From the NCBI GenBank assembly GCA_039802005.1, contig JBDRVV010000018.1, positions 1 through 60,207 on the forward strand: a stretch of 60,207 nt of DNA. The letters are read 5' to 3'. The stretch's first letter is position 1. Each line of letters starts with the position of its first letter. A program made the translations under genes and the position numbers. This document shows positions 8,585 to 16,477 of the stretch, piece after piece. This DNA is from a candidate division WOR-3 bacterium (GTDB lineage Bacteria > Hydrothermota > Tepidihabitantia > SM23-42 > JAOAFX01). Under the pieces are notes generated by a model that worked only from the letters and a program-made list of their open reading frames with translations, was not told the origin of the DNA and made no database searches.

Positions 8585-10087
8585 TTATATCTTCGTTAGT
8601 TTTTCTTTATGGATTTTTTCTCCCGCATTCAATATTATAAAATAAACCCCGCTGGGAATCTTTTTACCGCTTTGATTTTTTCCATCCCAGAAGATTGTAT
8701 ATTTACCAGCAGGCTGAAAATCATTATGCAGATTTTTTACAAGATTACCCGATGTATCATAAATTGCAATATTCACCCGTGAGCTATTATTCAATTGATA
8801 ATGGATTCTAACTTTATCACGAAAGGGATTCGGATTTAACGAAAGAATGCCTTGATTTTTTGATTCCTGCTCCTTTATCCCCACATACTCCTGTCCTGCA
8901 GAAAATATAAATAATGGCAGATCGGTCGTCGGTATGCCAAGGGCATTTATGATAGCAGTCCGCTCACTTGAAGAAAAGTTTGCAGTAAAATAACCCTGTA
9001 GATTTATACAGGTTGCCTGGAGCAGGGCGCTCGCCCCGGCAAAACCTGCCTCAAGCAATTGATATCTGCTCGCTGTTGTAGCACAATAGACAAAATAATT
9101 TGGCGCGGTCTGAGGTAATCGTGGAATTGCACTTCTCAGCTGGGGTCTTCTATCACCATCCGTTACCCTTTCAATCCGATGGTCACGAGAACTTGCACTT
9201 CCTGAAGGGAGTCGGATATGGTATCTTTCAACACCCACCGAGCGGACGATATAGATCTTACCAGTGAGATAGTAGTTTGCCACGGCTGAAGGCACGGTTA
9301 TACCTGCCCTTCCATTTGATGTAGTATGGGGTGTATTGCCATACGATGCCCAGGCAAGCTGGGATAATTGATTAAGATTCAGCTCGGTATCACTAAAAAG
9401 ATTGCCATACTTCAGATTTGCCAGGGCATTTTCAAGAATGATCGTACCATTGGTATTCGGGTCAGGTAAAGAACCGTTTGAAGAATGTGCCACGCATTCT
9501 GATGTTATTCCACTTACCGAACTCATCAATCCATAGACATTCACCATTTGGACAGTCAGAGAAGGGCTCCAGGTGTTATTGGCGTTGGTTGTCGCACTCT
9601 CTTTGGGACAGGATGCGGGTTGGTTTGAGTTTGTATTCCAGAACGAAATTGAGGCAAGTTGGGCAAATTGAATAGATGTGCCTGCATCTTCAGCAATATC
9701 ACTGGCAATTCCCACTTCAAATGCGGCGTTTGATTCTGATTTATGATTTCCTGATAAATGGAGAACAATATCATGAGAATTAGGGTCATAACGATAGACA
9801 TTATCAGTTCGGGCAACATATATAATACGATTTGTTCCAATCAATGGGGCACGGGATGCTGCCCATAAAATATTAGCAAGAATCTGATCAGAGAGACTGC
9901 TCGTGTAACCACTATGATATGAACGCCTGCTATTCAAAACTATCTCTGATGAAAAATTGTTAATCTGTGGTGGTGGTAAATATCGTGAATCTGTAAAGAT
10001 AGATGAAAGCGGGTTGGTTAAAGGTCTATTTATTAATGAACCAAGACTACCTGCCAGCAGAATTTTTAAAAATTCTCTTCTTTCCAT
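8585..10087 (-). CDS. Exported SagB-like double nitroreductase with C-terminal sorting domain
   Basis: A 500-residue protein. A twin-arginine type N terminus (ERREFLKILLAGSLGSL) marks it for Tat export, in keeping with a folded flavin protein. Two nitroreductase-like modules follow. One is near residues 60-150 (LSDQILANILWAASRAP, then VYRYDPNSH). The other is at about 235-400 (LNQLSQLAWASYG, then LLEAGFAGASALLQAT, then PLFIFSAGQ), matching the SagB-type oxidoreductase pattern. Residues from about 418 form a FlgD/T9SS type A sorting module (SLNPNPF, YDTSGNLV, WDGKNQSGKKIPSGVYF). The substrate is unknown. GGAGG precedes the ATG and a promoter lies at 10106-10133. Confidence 0.75.
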   Translation of the reverse strand: MERREFLKILLAGSLGSLINRPLTNPLSSIFTDSRYLPPPQINNFSSEIVLNSRRSYHSGYTSSLSDQILANILWAASRAPLIGTNRIIYVARTDNVYRYDPNSHDIVLHLSGNHKSESNAAFEVGIASDIAEDAGTSIQFAQLASISFWNTNSNQPASCPKESATTNANNTWSPSLTVQMVNVYGLMSSVSGITSECVAHSSNGSLPDPNTNGTIILENALANLKYGNLFSDTELNLNQLSQLAWASYGNTPHTTSNGRAGITVPSAVANYYLTGKIYIVRSVGVERYHIRLPSGSASSRDHRIERVTDGDRRPQLRSAIPRLPQTAPNYFVYCATTASRYQLLEAGFAGASALLQATCINLQGYFTANFSSSERTAIINALGIPTTDLPLFIFSAGQEYVGIKEQESKNQGILSLNPNPFRDKVRIHYQLNNSSRVNIAIYDTSGNLVKNLHNDFQPAGKYTIFWDGKNQSGKKIPSGVYFIILNAGEKIHKEKLTKI

Positions 10088-10105
10088 AATAACCTCCGTA
10101 AATAA

Positions 10106-10133
10106 AGTTTATCCATAAATTTTAGTTTGTCAA
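10106..10133 (-). promoter_or_regulatory. Promoter of the nitroreductase gene
   Basis: Minus-strand TTGACA (10133-10128), 16-base spacer, TAAACT (10111-10106), starting 5 bases beyond the 3' end of tRNA-Arg. A GGAGG site follows before the ATG at 10087. Confidence 0.65.
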
Positions 10134-10137
10134 TCCA

Positions 10138-10211
10138 CGCGCCTGGAGGGATTTGAACCCCCGGCCTGCGGGTTCGAAGCCCGCCGCTCTATCCACCTGA
10201 GCTACAGGCGC
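10138..10211 (-). tRNA. tRNA-Arg (anticodon UCG)
   Basis: Full cloverleaf of 74 bases. The acceptor GCGCCTG/CAGGCGC is perfect, the D arm is GCTC/GAGC, the anticodon stem is GCGGG/CCCGC with loop CTTCGAA (anticodon TCG), the variable loop has five bases, and the T arm is GGGGG-TTCAAAT-CCCTC. The discriminator is G and CCA is not encoded. It lies 3 bases past the yraN stop and is probably co-transcribed with the rpsP operon. Confidence 0.95.
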
Positions 10212-10214
10212 ACC

Positions 10215-10574
10215 TTAAAATGCATCTTCAATATACTCGTATTCTACACCATCCCCACTCTGATTTATCGCCAGAACATCAAAATGAACTTCGGTATCTA
10301 TTGGTAGATGTCTCTTTTTTAACCATAATAGTGCCACATATTGTATCTTCTTTTGCTTTCTCTTGTTTACTGATTCCTGGGGTAATCCATATTCAAGTGT
10401 CCTGCGATATTTTACCTCTACAAAATGGAAAGATTTTCCTTTCCTTAATACCAAATCTATCTCCCCATACCGGCAGCGAAAATTATGGTCAATTATATTG
10501 AATCCTTTTTTATTTAAAAATTTTCGGGCAAGTTCTTCACCCTTTTTTCCCAATTGAATTTTATTTATCATCAT
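10215..10574 (-). CDS. yraN: YraN/UPF0102 family endonuclease-like protein
   Basis: A 119-residue protein with the YraN pattern: KKGEELARKFLNKKGF at the N terminus, then NFRCRYGEIDLVL and FHFVEVKYRR, giving the E...D...ExK core of a restriction-endonuclease-like fold. Its role is not firmly known; it is widely conserved next to rnhB. It overlaps the 3' end of rnhB by 14 bases and is followed directly by tRNA-Arg. Confidence 0.92.
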   Translation of the reverse strand: MMINKIQLGKKGEELARKFLNKKGFNIIDHNFRCRYGEIDLVLRKGKSFHFVEVKYRRTLEYGLPQESVNKRKQKKIQYVALLWLKKRHLPIDTEVHFDVLAINQSGDGVEYEYIEDAF

Positions 10575-11157
10575 TCAATAATTTAAATGTCTTTCTGTGA
10601 ATCGGACAGGGACCGTATTTTTTGATACATTCGCGGTGTAATAAAGTTGGATAACCTTTATGTTTATCAAACCCATACATTGGATATTGTTTATGATATT
10701 CAAGCATTATTGAATCTCTCTTTACCTTTGCTAAGATAGATGCTGAGGCAATGTTAATGCTCAAACTATCACCTTTGATAATTGGATATTGTTCTATTGA
10801 GAGGGTATCAATCTTTAAGGCATCTATTAAAACAATTTCAGGCTGGGGTGATAGTTTATTTATCGCCTCAGACATTGCCATTTTCGTTGCTTGCAATATA
10901 TTTACTTCATCTATGACTTCAACCGGAACGATGCCGAAGGAAAAACTGACCGCAGCCTTTTGTATAATAATAAACAACTCTTCCCTTTTTAAAGGAGAAA
11001 GTTTTTTTGAATCATCAATCTCAGGGTGATAAAAATTTTTAGGCAGAATTACAGCAGCGGCAACCACTGGTCCGGCAAGAGGACCCCTCCCTGCCTCATC
11101 GCAACCAGCAATAAAATCAAATTTACTCCAGAATTCTCTATCAATTGTTTGTTTCAA
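10561..11157 (-). CDS. rnhB: Ribonuclease HII
   Basis: A 198-residue enzyme that cuts RNA in RNA-DNA hybrids and removes misincorporated ribonucleotides. The signature [20 protein letters not shown] (from about residue 19) carries the first acidic pair. Later landmarks are [26 protein letters not shown] and [11 protein letters not shown]. Length fits the family. The start overlaps the end of rplS by 17 bases and the end overlaps yraN, so it is part of a tight operon. Confidence 0.96.
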   Translation of the reverse strand: MKQTIDREFWSKFDFIAGCDEAGRGPLAGPVVAAAVILPKNFYHPEIDDSKKLSPLKREELFIIIQKAAVSFSFGIVPVEVIDEVNILQATKMAMSEAINKLSPQPEIVLIDALKIDTLSIEQYPIIKGDSLSINIASASILAKVKRDSIMLEYHKQYPMYGFDKHKGYPTLLHRECIKKYGPCPIHRKTFKLLNDDK

Positions 11158-11500
11158 CTTTCTTTTCTTCTATTTTTTCCTCATTTCCTTCTTTTATAGT
11201 TACCTCTTGACTCTTTAACTTCTTCACCTTTTTGTTTCTCAAATAGGTAAGTTTTGCCCTGCGTACCTTGCCTCTCCTTTTTACTTCAATTTTGGCGATC
11301 ATTGGTGAATTCAAAGGAAATATCCTTTCTACACCAATACCGGCTGATACTTTGCGCACAACGAATGTCTTACTTTCGCCACTTCCTTTCATCTGGATCA
11401 CAACCCCCTGAAAAGGAGAGAGCCTTGTTTTATCCCCTTCAACAACCTTTACATAAACCTTTATTAAATCGCCTGGTTTAAAATCAGGATTTTTCGTCAT
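11141..11500 (-). CDS. rplS: Large ribosomal subunit protein bL19
   Basis: A 119-residue ribosomal protein at the 30S-50S interface. Visible landmarks are [47 protein letters not shown] and [13 protein letters not shown] charged tail of about 24 residues after the core (KKLKSQ onward, Glu/Lys-rich) is longer than in E. coli. It overlaps trmD upstream and rnhB downstream by 17 bases each. Confidence 0.97.
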   Translation of the reverse strand: MTKNPDFKPGDLIKVYVKVVEGDKTRLSPFQGVVIQMKGSGESKTFVVRKVSAGIGVERIFPLNSPMIAKIEVKRRGKVRRAKLTYLRNKKVKKLKSQEVTIKEGNEEKIEEKKVETNN

Positions 11501-12209
11501 TTAACACCTCCAATAATATTTCAAGGTCATCTCTTGAGAAAACAACATCGCTCAAAAGTTCTGGTCTTTTCTTCAATGTCCTTTCTATAGCCATTTTTCT
11601 TCGCCAGCGGGCAACTGCCTGATGATTGCCGCTTAATAAAATTTCCGGAACTACATAGTTTTTAAAACTTGCGGGACGGGTATAGACGGGCGCGGATAAA
11701 ATGCCATTTTGCAATGAATCTTCTTTTGCAGAATCAATATGCCCGAGCACCCCGGGCAGTAATCTCGTTATTGCCTCCATAAGGACAATAGATGCTGACT
11801 CGCCACCGGATAATACATAATCACCAACAGATATTTCTTCAAGAGATATCAATCTACCCAGCCTTTCATCAATCCCTTTATACCTTCCGCAGATAAGAAT
11901 TATATCATTTTCTTCAGCCAATTTCTTTACAAGATTCTGGGTGAGGACCTTACCGGTCGGGCTAAAATTGATAATTAAGGATTTTTCTTTTTTTATTGAA
12001 TTTATTGCCTTCAAAATTGGTTCAAGTTTGAGCACCATCCCTGAGCCACCACCGAATTGATAATCATCCACGATACCATCAATCGTAAAATCCCTTGGAT
12101 TTAGAATATTTATCTTGATCGCTCCTTTTTCCTGTGCAATTCTCAAGGTCCCACAGGATAGAGGACCGTTAAAGTATTCTGGGAAGATTGATATTATATT
12201 AAACTGCAT
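11484..12209 (-). CDS. trmD: tRNA (guanine-N1-)-methyltransferase
   Basis: A 241-residue SAM-dependent enzyme that makes m1G37 in tRNA, preventing frameshifts. Visible landmarks are [47 protein letters not shown] and DYVLSGGES, which belong to the trefoil-knot fold. A stem-loop (12241-12286) separates it from khpA. rimM, which usually sits between khpA and trmD, is missing. Confidence 0.97.
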   Translation of the reverse strand: MQFNIISIFPEYFNGPLSCGTLRIAQEKGAIKINILNPRDFTIDGIVDDYQFGGGSGMVLKLEPILKAINSIKKEKSLIINFSPTGKVLTQNLVKKLAEENDIILICGRYKGIDERLGRLISLEEISVGDYVLSGGESASIVLMEAITRLLPGVLGHIDSAKEDSLQNGILSAPVYTRPASFKNYVVPEILLSGNHQAVARWRRKMAIERTLKKRPELLSDVVFSRDDLEILLEVLNDEKS

Positions 12210-12240
12210 AGTTAAAGGTCTTATTGGGTACTACAAAACA

Positions 12241-12286
12241 AAGAAGGGTATCAAGGGTAATCCAGTTTCCCCTGATACCCTTTCTT
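12241..12286 (-). terminator. Stem-loop between khpA and trmD (attenuator or weak terminator)
   Basis: AAGAAGGGTATCA (12241-12253) pairs with TGATACCCTTTCTT (12273-12286) with one bulged base. On the minus strand the stem is followed by a T-rich run (TTTGTTTTG). It sits inside the rpsP operon, so it may tune trmD-rplS expression rather than end transcription. Confidence 0.55.
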
Positions 12287-12315
12287 ATTAAAAAGGCAAG
12301 AGAGGTCAGAATGCA

Positions 12316-12546
12316 TTATTCAATGATTTCCAATACCGCGCGTTTTCCTTGTTTCATTGCTGCCGCGGTAATGATTGTTCGAATTGCCTTCGCGGTTCTA
12401 CCTTCTTTACCAATAACCTTACCAAGATCACCTTCGCCGACTCTAAGTTCATATATTATGCTCTTTTCGCCAGCGACCTCTTTTATATTTACTTTATCGG
12501 GATTATCCACAAGCCCCTTAACGATATATTCTATAAGCTCTTTCAT
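12316..12546 (-). CDS. khpA: KH-domain RNA-binding protein KhpA
   Basis: A 76-residue single KH domain (former UPF0109/YlqC). It shows [35 protein letters not shown] (the GKEG loop binds RNA) and [15 protein letters not shown]-like ending. KhpA is a small RNA chaperone. Its ATG overlaps the rpsP stop by 4 bases (ATGA), so translation is probably coupled. Confidence 0.94.
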   Translation of the reverse strand: MKELIEYIVKGLVDNPDKVNIKEVAGEKSIIYELRVGEGDLGKVIGKEGRTAKAIRTIITAAAMKQGKRAVLEIIE

Positions 12547-12782
12547 GATGAACCTCCTTTTGCTTTAGAAATTAATTTAGCCACCGTATTGGTAGGCTTG
12601 GCTCCTTTAGATAACCAGTATTCAATGCGATCCCGATTCAACTGCAAATTTTTGGTTCTGGGATCGTAATGACCAAGGTTCTCTATGTACTTACCATCTC
12701 TTGCCTTTCTTGAATCTATAGCCACAATCCGGTAAAAAGGAGAATTGTGCCTACCCATCCGCGTCAACCGAATCTTAACCAT
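12543..12782 (-). CDS. rpsP: Small ribosomal subunit protein bS16
   Basis: A 79-residue ribosomal protein starting [20 protein letters not shown], then [19 protein letters not shown], the full family pattern. It is the first gene of the operon running to tRNA-Arg. Its ATG is only 5 bases after the -10 box at 12788-12793, so the mRNA is probably leaderless; no ribosome-binding site is visible. Confidence 0.97.
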   Translation of the reverse strand: MVKIRLTRMGRHNSPFYRIVAIDSRKARDGKYIENLGHYDPRTKNLQLNRDRIEYWLSKGAKPTNTVAKLISKAKGGSS

Positions 12783-12787
12783 GGTAT

Positions 12788-12815
12788 ATTATATTGAAAT
12801 TCTGCAAAATGTCAA
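12788..12815 (-). promoter_or_regulatory. Promoter of the rpsP operon (leaderless type)
   Basis: Perfect consensus on the minus strand: TTGACA (12815-12810), 16-base spacer, TATAAT (12793-12788). Five bases then lead to the rpsP ATG at 12782. Confidence 0.85.
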
Positions 12816-12818
12816 TAC

Positions 12819-14210
12819 CTATATGACGATAACCTTATTCCTGCCTGTCATCTTTCCCTGGTACATTGCCTTGTCCGCCCTGCCAATCAATTCATCACGG
12901 GATAAGGCATCTTCAGGAAAAGTTGCAACACCAAGGGTCACCGATACATTGAAATATTTACCATCCTGGGCAGGAAAGGGCTTTTCCTCTATTGTCTTTC
13001 TGATTCTCTCTGCAATGATGGCTGCAGTTGGTTTATCCGTATCCGGTAAAATGATAATATATTCATCCCCTCCATAACGAACTGCAATGTCTCTTTCCCT
13101 GATTACACTCCGCGCCCTTTCACCTATTAACCTCAATGTCTCGCTTCCCACAAGGTGTCCATAATTATCATCAACCAATTTGAAAAAATCCACATCAAAG
13201 AATATTAAAGAAATCTTTCCTTTTGTTTTTACCCTTTCTTTTATCAATTCATCAAGTTTTTGATTACAGTATCTGGTGTTATATAGTTTTGTCAGGTCAT
13301 CAGTAATACTTGTCTCTTCCATTTTGCGATAAATCTGGGCGTTACGCAGGGCAATAGTAACATGTTGAACAAGATTTTCAAATATCTCAAGGTCGTCTTT
13401 TGTGAAAGGTTCACCACCAATTTTATTGATGACCTCCACAACACCGATAATCTCATCACGACTTTTCATTGGCACACATAAAATTGATTTTGTTGTAAAC
13501 TTTGTTTTTTTATCTACTCCATCATAAAAGCGCGGGTCTTTTGACACATCTTCAACAATCAATGACTTACCTGTTCGTGCAACCCAGCCTGCCACGCCCT
13601 GGTTTATCTTCAATCTCATACCAATCAGTTTTTCGCCTGCCTCACCTGCCGCTGCTTCAAACACAAGTTCCTGGCGGTCTTTATCAATAAGGAGTATGGA
13701 CCAGCCTTCAGCCCTGATAAAATCAGCAGTTTTCTCCATAATAATCTTCAATATCTCTTTAGGTTCGAGTGAAGAGTTAATCGCCCGAACAATTTCATTT
13801 AATGTTTCCATTTCTTTAATCTTTCTCTTCAAAGATTCCACAGTCTTAAGGTTTGTAAGGTATTGTTCTCTTCGTTTTATTGCTTTTTTTATTAACTTCT
13901 TTAAATTGCTGAATGTATAAGGTGTTTTGATTATACCTATTGTATCAGGAATGATTATGTGTTCATATTTTAATTTGTCAGATCCGGGAACCGTTAGTAT
14001 AATAGGAATGTTCGTATTTAATTCATCAAGGGTTTTTATTATCTTTCTGGCATCAATATTCAAAACAATTATATCAACTTTATCCTTTTTTATTGTTGGA
14101 ATTATTGCTGATTGCTTTTTAGTCAAAATAACTTCAAGTTCAAGTTTCTTTAAATACCGTAAAAATTTTTCTTTGTCAGCATTATTAGGTTGGTAAAGTA
14201 AAATTTTCAT
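12819..14210 (-). CDS. Diguanylate cyclase with pseudo-receiver and GAF domains
   Basis: A 463-residue protein. Residues 1-115 resemble a response-regulator receiver, but the phospho-acceptor position reads VLNID (Asn51 instead of Asp), so it probably is not phosphorylated. A short coiled coil (about 118-140) leads to a GAF domain (about 145-295; INQGVAGWVARTGKSL, LCVPMKSRDEIIGVVEVIN). The GGDEF domain (about 300-463) has the active loop RYGGDEY (380-384) and the inhibitory RxxD site (371-374), so it should make c-di-GMP and be product-inhibited. Its start overlaps the preceding cyclase-like gene by 4 bases, which ties the two together. Confidence 0.92.
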   Translation of the reverse strand: MKILLYQPNNADKEKFLRYLKKLELEVILTKKQSAIIPTIKKDKVDIIVLNIDARKIIKTLDELNTNIPIILTVPGSDKLKYEHIIIPDTIGIIKTPYTFSNLKKLIKKAIKRREQYLTNLKTVESLKRKIKEMETLNEIVRAINSSLEPKEILKIIMEKTADFIRAEGWSILLIDKDRQELVFEAAAGEAGEKLIGMRLKINQGVAGWVARTGKSLIVEDVSKDPRFYDGVDKKTKFTTKSILCVPMKSRDEIIGVVEVINKIGGEPFTKDDLEIFENLVQHVTIALRNAQIYRKMEETSITDDLTKLYNTRYCNQKLDELIKERVKTKGKISLIFFDVDFFKLVDDNYGHLVGSETLRLIGERARSVIRERDIAVRYGGDEYIIILPDTDKPTAAIIAERIRKTIEEKPFPAQDGKYFNVSVTLGVATFPEDALSRDELIGRADKAMYQGKMTGRNKVIVI

Positions 14211-16477
14211 TGTAAAGGAATGACCTCATAAAATGGTTTTGCCTTTTTCTTATCTTCGCTATATAGTATCCCCGTTTCATCAATCATCAGATTTCCGGAT
14301 CTTATTTCAGTCAGGGCTTTTTTCTTATCCAATTCTTCAAGGATATGTATTCCCCTCGGTGCAATAGAAACCTTTAACTCGGGATACACATAACCATGGG
14401 GTAATTTTCTCACATCATCAAGAATTCTTAGATATTTTTCAAATGCAGATTCCTCTATGGGAAACTCAAAATTTTCTACATTTAACATAAAGTTTATAAA
14501 AGTGGGCAAATCACATATTATTACCGACCTGCCGGGCTGCCTTTCCATTGAATATAGATGGGCATCTGCAAGTATCGGACCTACAAGGTCTGGATCACCA
14601 TAAGAATTTGCGGATAACACAACATCCCTTTCGGGCAATCCCGATGCAATTCCAATGCCGATTCTAAATAGACTCTTGAATTCGGGGGGTAAGAGTGCAT
14701 AGGTTACACCATCTATCTCCATTGTTCTTTCTGCGACCGTAGCAAACCAATCACGATAATGCATAAAATTTGCACGGATAAATTCTTCAGCCTTTATTAC
14801 CATTTCCCGGGCACATAATATCGCCCTTTTTGCCGCATCAAGCGCCGGGATTAATTCCAGCTCTGTTCCTGAGAAGATAGAATACCTTAAATTTATACCC
14901 TTGCCGGTTGTGGATTCTGTATAAAGGTGTCCATATAGACTCTCAGAATTTTCTGCAAACCAGATAATACCACCGTCACCAGTGTCTTTCAATAAAAATC
15001 CCCCATAATTTTTTCCAATCGCCGCCATCTCTTTAGCAAACTTATATTTAATGCGCTGCTCCTTCAAGGCATTATGCAATTTTATGCCCATATATGATGA
15101 ACCTCTGATATCATATACAAGGACTGTGATTGCCTTGCGGTATTGCTCAATTAAATTTTTAATTTCTTCTGCCAATTCGTTTTGTCTCTGGCGTAGAATC
15201 AGGATTTCTTTACCTTCAAGAAGGTAATAGGTAAGATTGGCTAAATCTCTTATCACTTTTTTGGATTCTTTCTCTGAAGGAGGGAGGCAATTGACAAGTT
15301 CAAAAAGGCAACTACCTATATAAGCTGGAATCAAATCTTTTTTCATAAATGTTGCATATGCTTCATTTACTCCATCAAGGTCTAATTCCACACCGAGCAA
15401 TGCCTTCTTCTCAAATCTCGCTAAAAGTGGTAAATCCCTGCTTTTTTGTTTGTGCAGTTCTTCGAAATAATACATTATATTTTTCGCAAATATCTTTTCT
15501 TCCTGTGGATTAAATGTTCCAAATTTTTGAGCGAATGCATATTCCTCAAACAATTCGCCCACCAATTTTTTTCTATCCAGCATTCTCTTTTCTATTATTG
15601 ATTGAGCATTCTCTTCTTCTTTTATAATCCTTTGCAATTCTGCCTTTTTCTTTTCGTAATCTTTTAAATGATGGACGTTGCCCAAAAAAAGCCTCACCAG
15701 ACGAGAAAAAAGATTGGATGTTTTTTGAGTTATAAGATCGAAGTCGGCTCCTTTTGCTACAAGATTATCAAGAATATCCTTTAACCCTGCATTCGTTTCT
15801 GTATTAAGTGTGAAGATCTGTTCTTTTAAACGTTCTGCATACAGGTCTATGCTGCGCATTTCTTCAACGATTCGTTCACGGTCACGCGTAAGCATAGCAC
15901 TAATCTTTTTGAATATCTTCAATAACGATGGCTCTGATAAATAATCAAGGTAAATCCTGGGAATTTTATCAACCGCCTCCGCGAAGGTTTTAAATGTCAT
16001 TCTCTCGATGTCTGCAAGTAAATTTGGCAGGATGTATTCTAATCGTGCATTTATGTATGATTTATGGATAATCAAAAATATCTCACAGGACATTGAATAG
16101 TTTTTCAACTCCTGATTGAATTCATAAATTGACTTATAACTTTTAAGATTATCAATCAAGGATATTATCTGTCCGGGGCATTTATCTTTCAAACCGGCAG
16201 GAATGGGAAGCCCTGTTTTTCTATGCCCAATATACAACGCCCATTCATAGTTTTTATACTGAGTAATGGGGGCACCAAGCCAGATTAAAAAAAGATTTAA
16301 ATTTTCAAATATTTTTGATAATTCTTTTGGGAAATCCAGTAACTGGAATCCCAATTTTATATCATCGGTCAATTTCTGAAATCGTTTCTGGTCTAAATAT
16401 CTTTCTTTAAGAAATTTTAAATACTGACTCTCTTCTTCAATAATGTTATGCAATCCAACAATGTTTATATTATTCAT
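14207..16477 (-). CDS. Divergent class III nucleotidyl-cyclase-like protein, second of a tandem pair
   Basis: A 756-residue protein. About 440 N-terminal residues are helical and match nothing I recognise, with a coiled coil near 270-310. Residues about 450-655 resemble a class III cyclase: VLVYDIRGSS (Asp456), GGFLLKDTGDGGIIWFA (Lys497, Asp501) and FRIGIGIASG (604-613). The two Asp fit the metal-binding pair and the Lys the adenine-selecting position. The usual N...R transition-state motif is not recognisable (YGDPDLVGPILADAH instead). No membrane segment is evident. The product, if any, is unknown. It overlaps both neighbours by 4 bases. Confidence 0.72.
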   Translation of the reverse strand: MNNINIVGLHNIIEEESQYLKFLKERYLDQKRFQKLTDDIKLGFQLLDFPKELSKIFENLNLFLIWLGAPITQYKNYEWALYIGHRKTGLPIPAGLKDKCPGQIISLIDNLKSYKSIYEFNQELKNYSMSCEIFLIIHKSYINARLEYILPNLLADIERMTFKTFAEAVDKIPRIYLDYLSEPSLLKIFKKISAMLTRDRERIVEEMRSIDLYAERLKEQIFTLNTETNAGLKDILDNLVAKGADFDLITQKTSNLFSRLVRLFLGNVHHLKDYEKKKAELQRIIKEEENAQSIIEKRMLDRKKLVGELFEEYAFAQKFGTFNPQEEKIFAKNIMYYFEELHKQKSRDLPLLARFEKKALLGVELDLDGVNEAYATFMKKDLIPAYIGSCLFELVNCLPPSEKESKKVIRDLANLTYYLLEGKEILILRQRQNELAEEIKNLIEQYRKAITVLVYDIRGSSYMGIKLHNALKEQRIKYKFAKEMAAIGKNYGGFLLKDTGDGGIIWFAENSESLYGHLYTESTTGKGINLRYSIFSGTELELIPALDAAKRAILCAREMVIKAEEFIRANFMHYRDWFATVAERTMEIDGVTYALLPPEFKSLFRIGIGIASGLPERDVVLSANSYGDPDLVGPILADAHLYSMERQPGRSVIICDLPTFINFMLNVENFEFPIEESAFEKYLRILDDVRKLPHGYVYPELKVSIAPRGIHILEELDKKKALTEIRSGNLMIDETGILYSEDKKKAKPFYEVIPLQ

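Noticed and set aside
12224-12568. A 114-codon plus-strand frame over khpA
   Set aside because: It is antisense to the firmly identified khpA and the hairpin.
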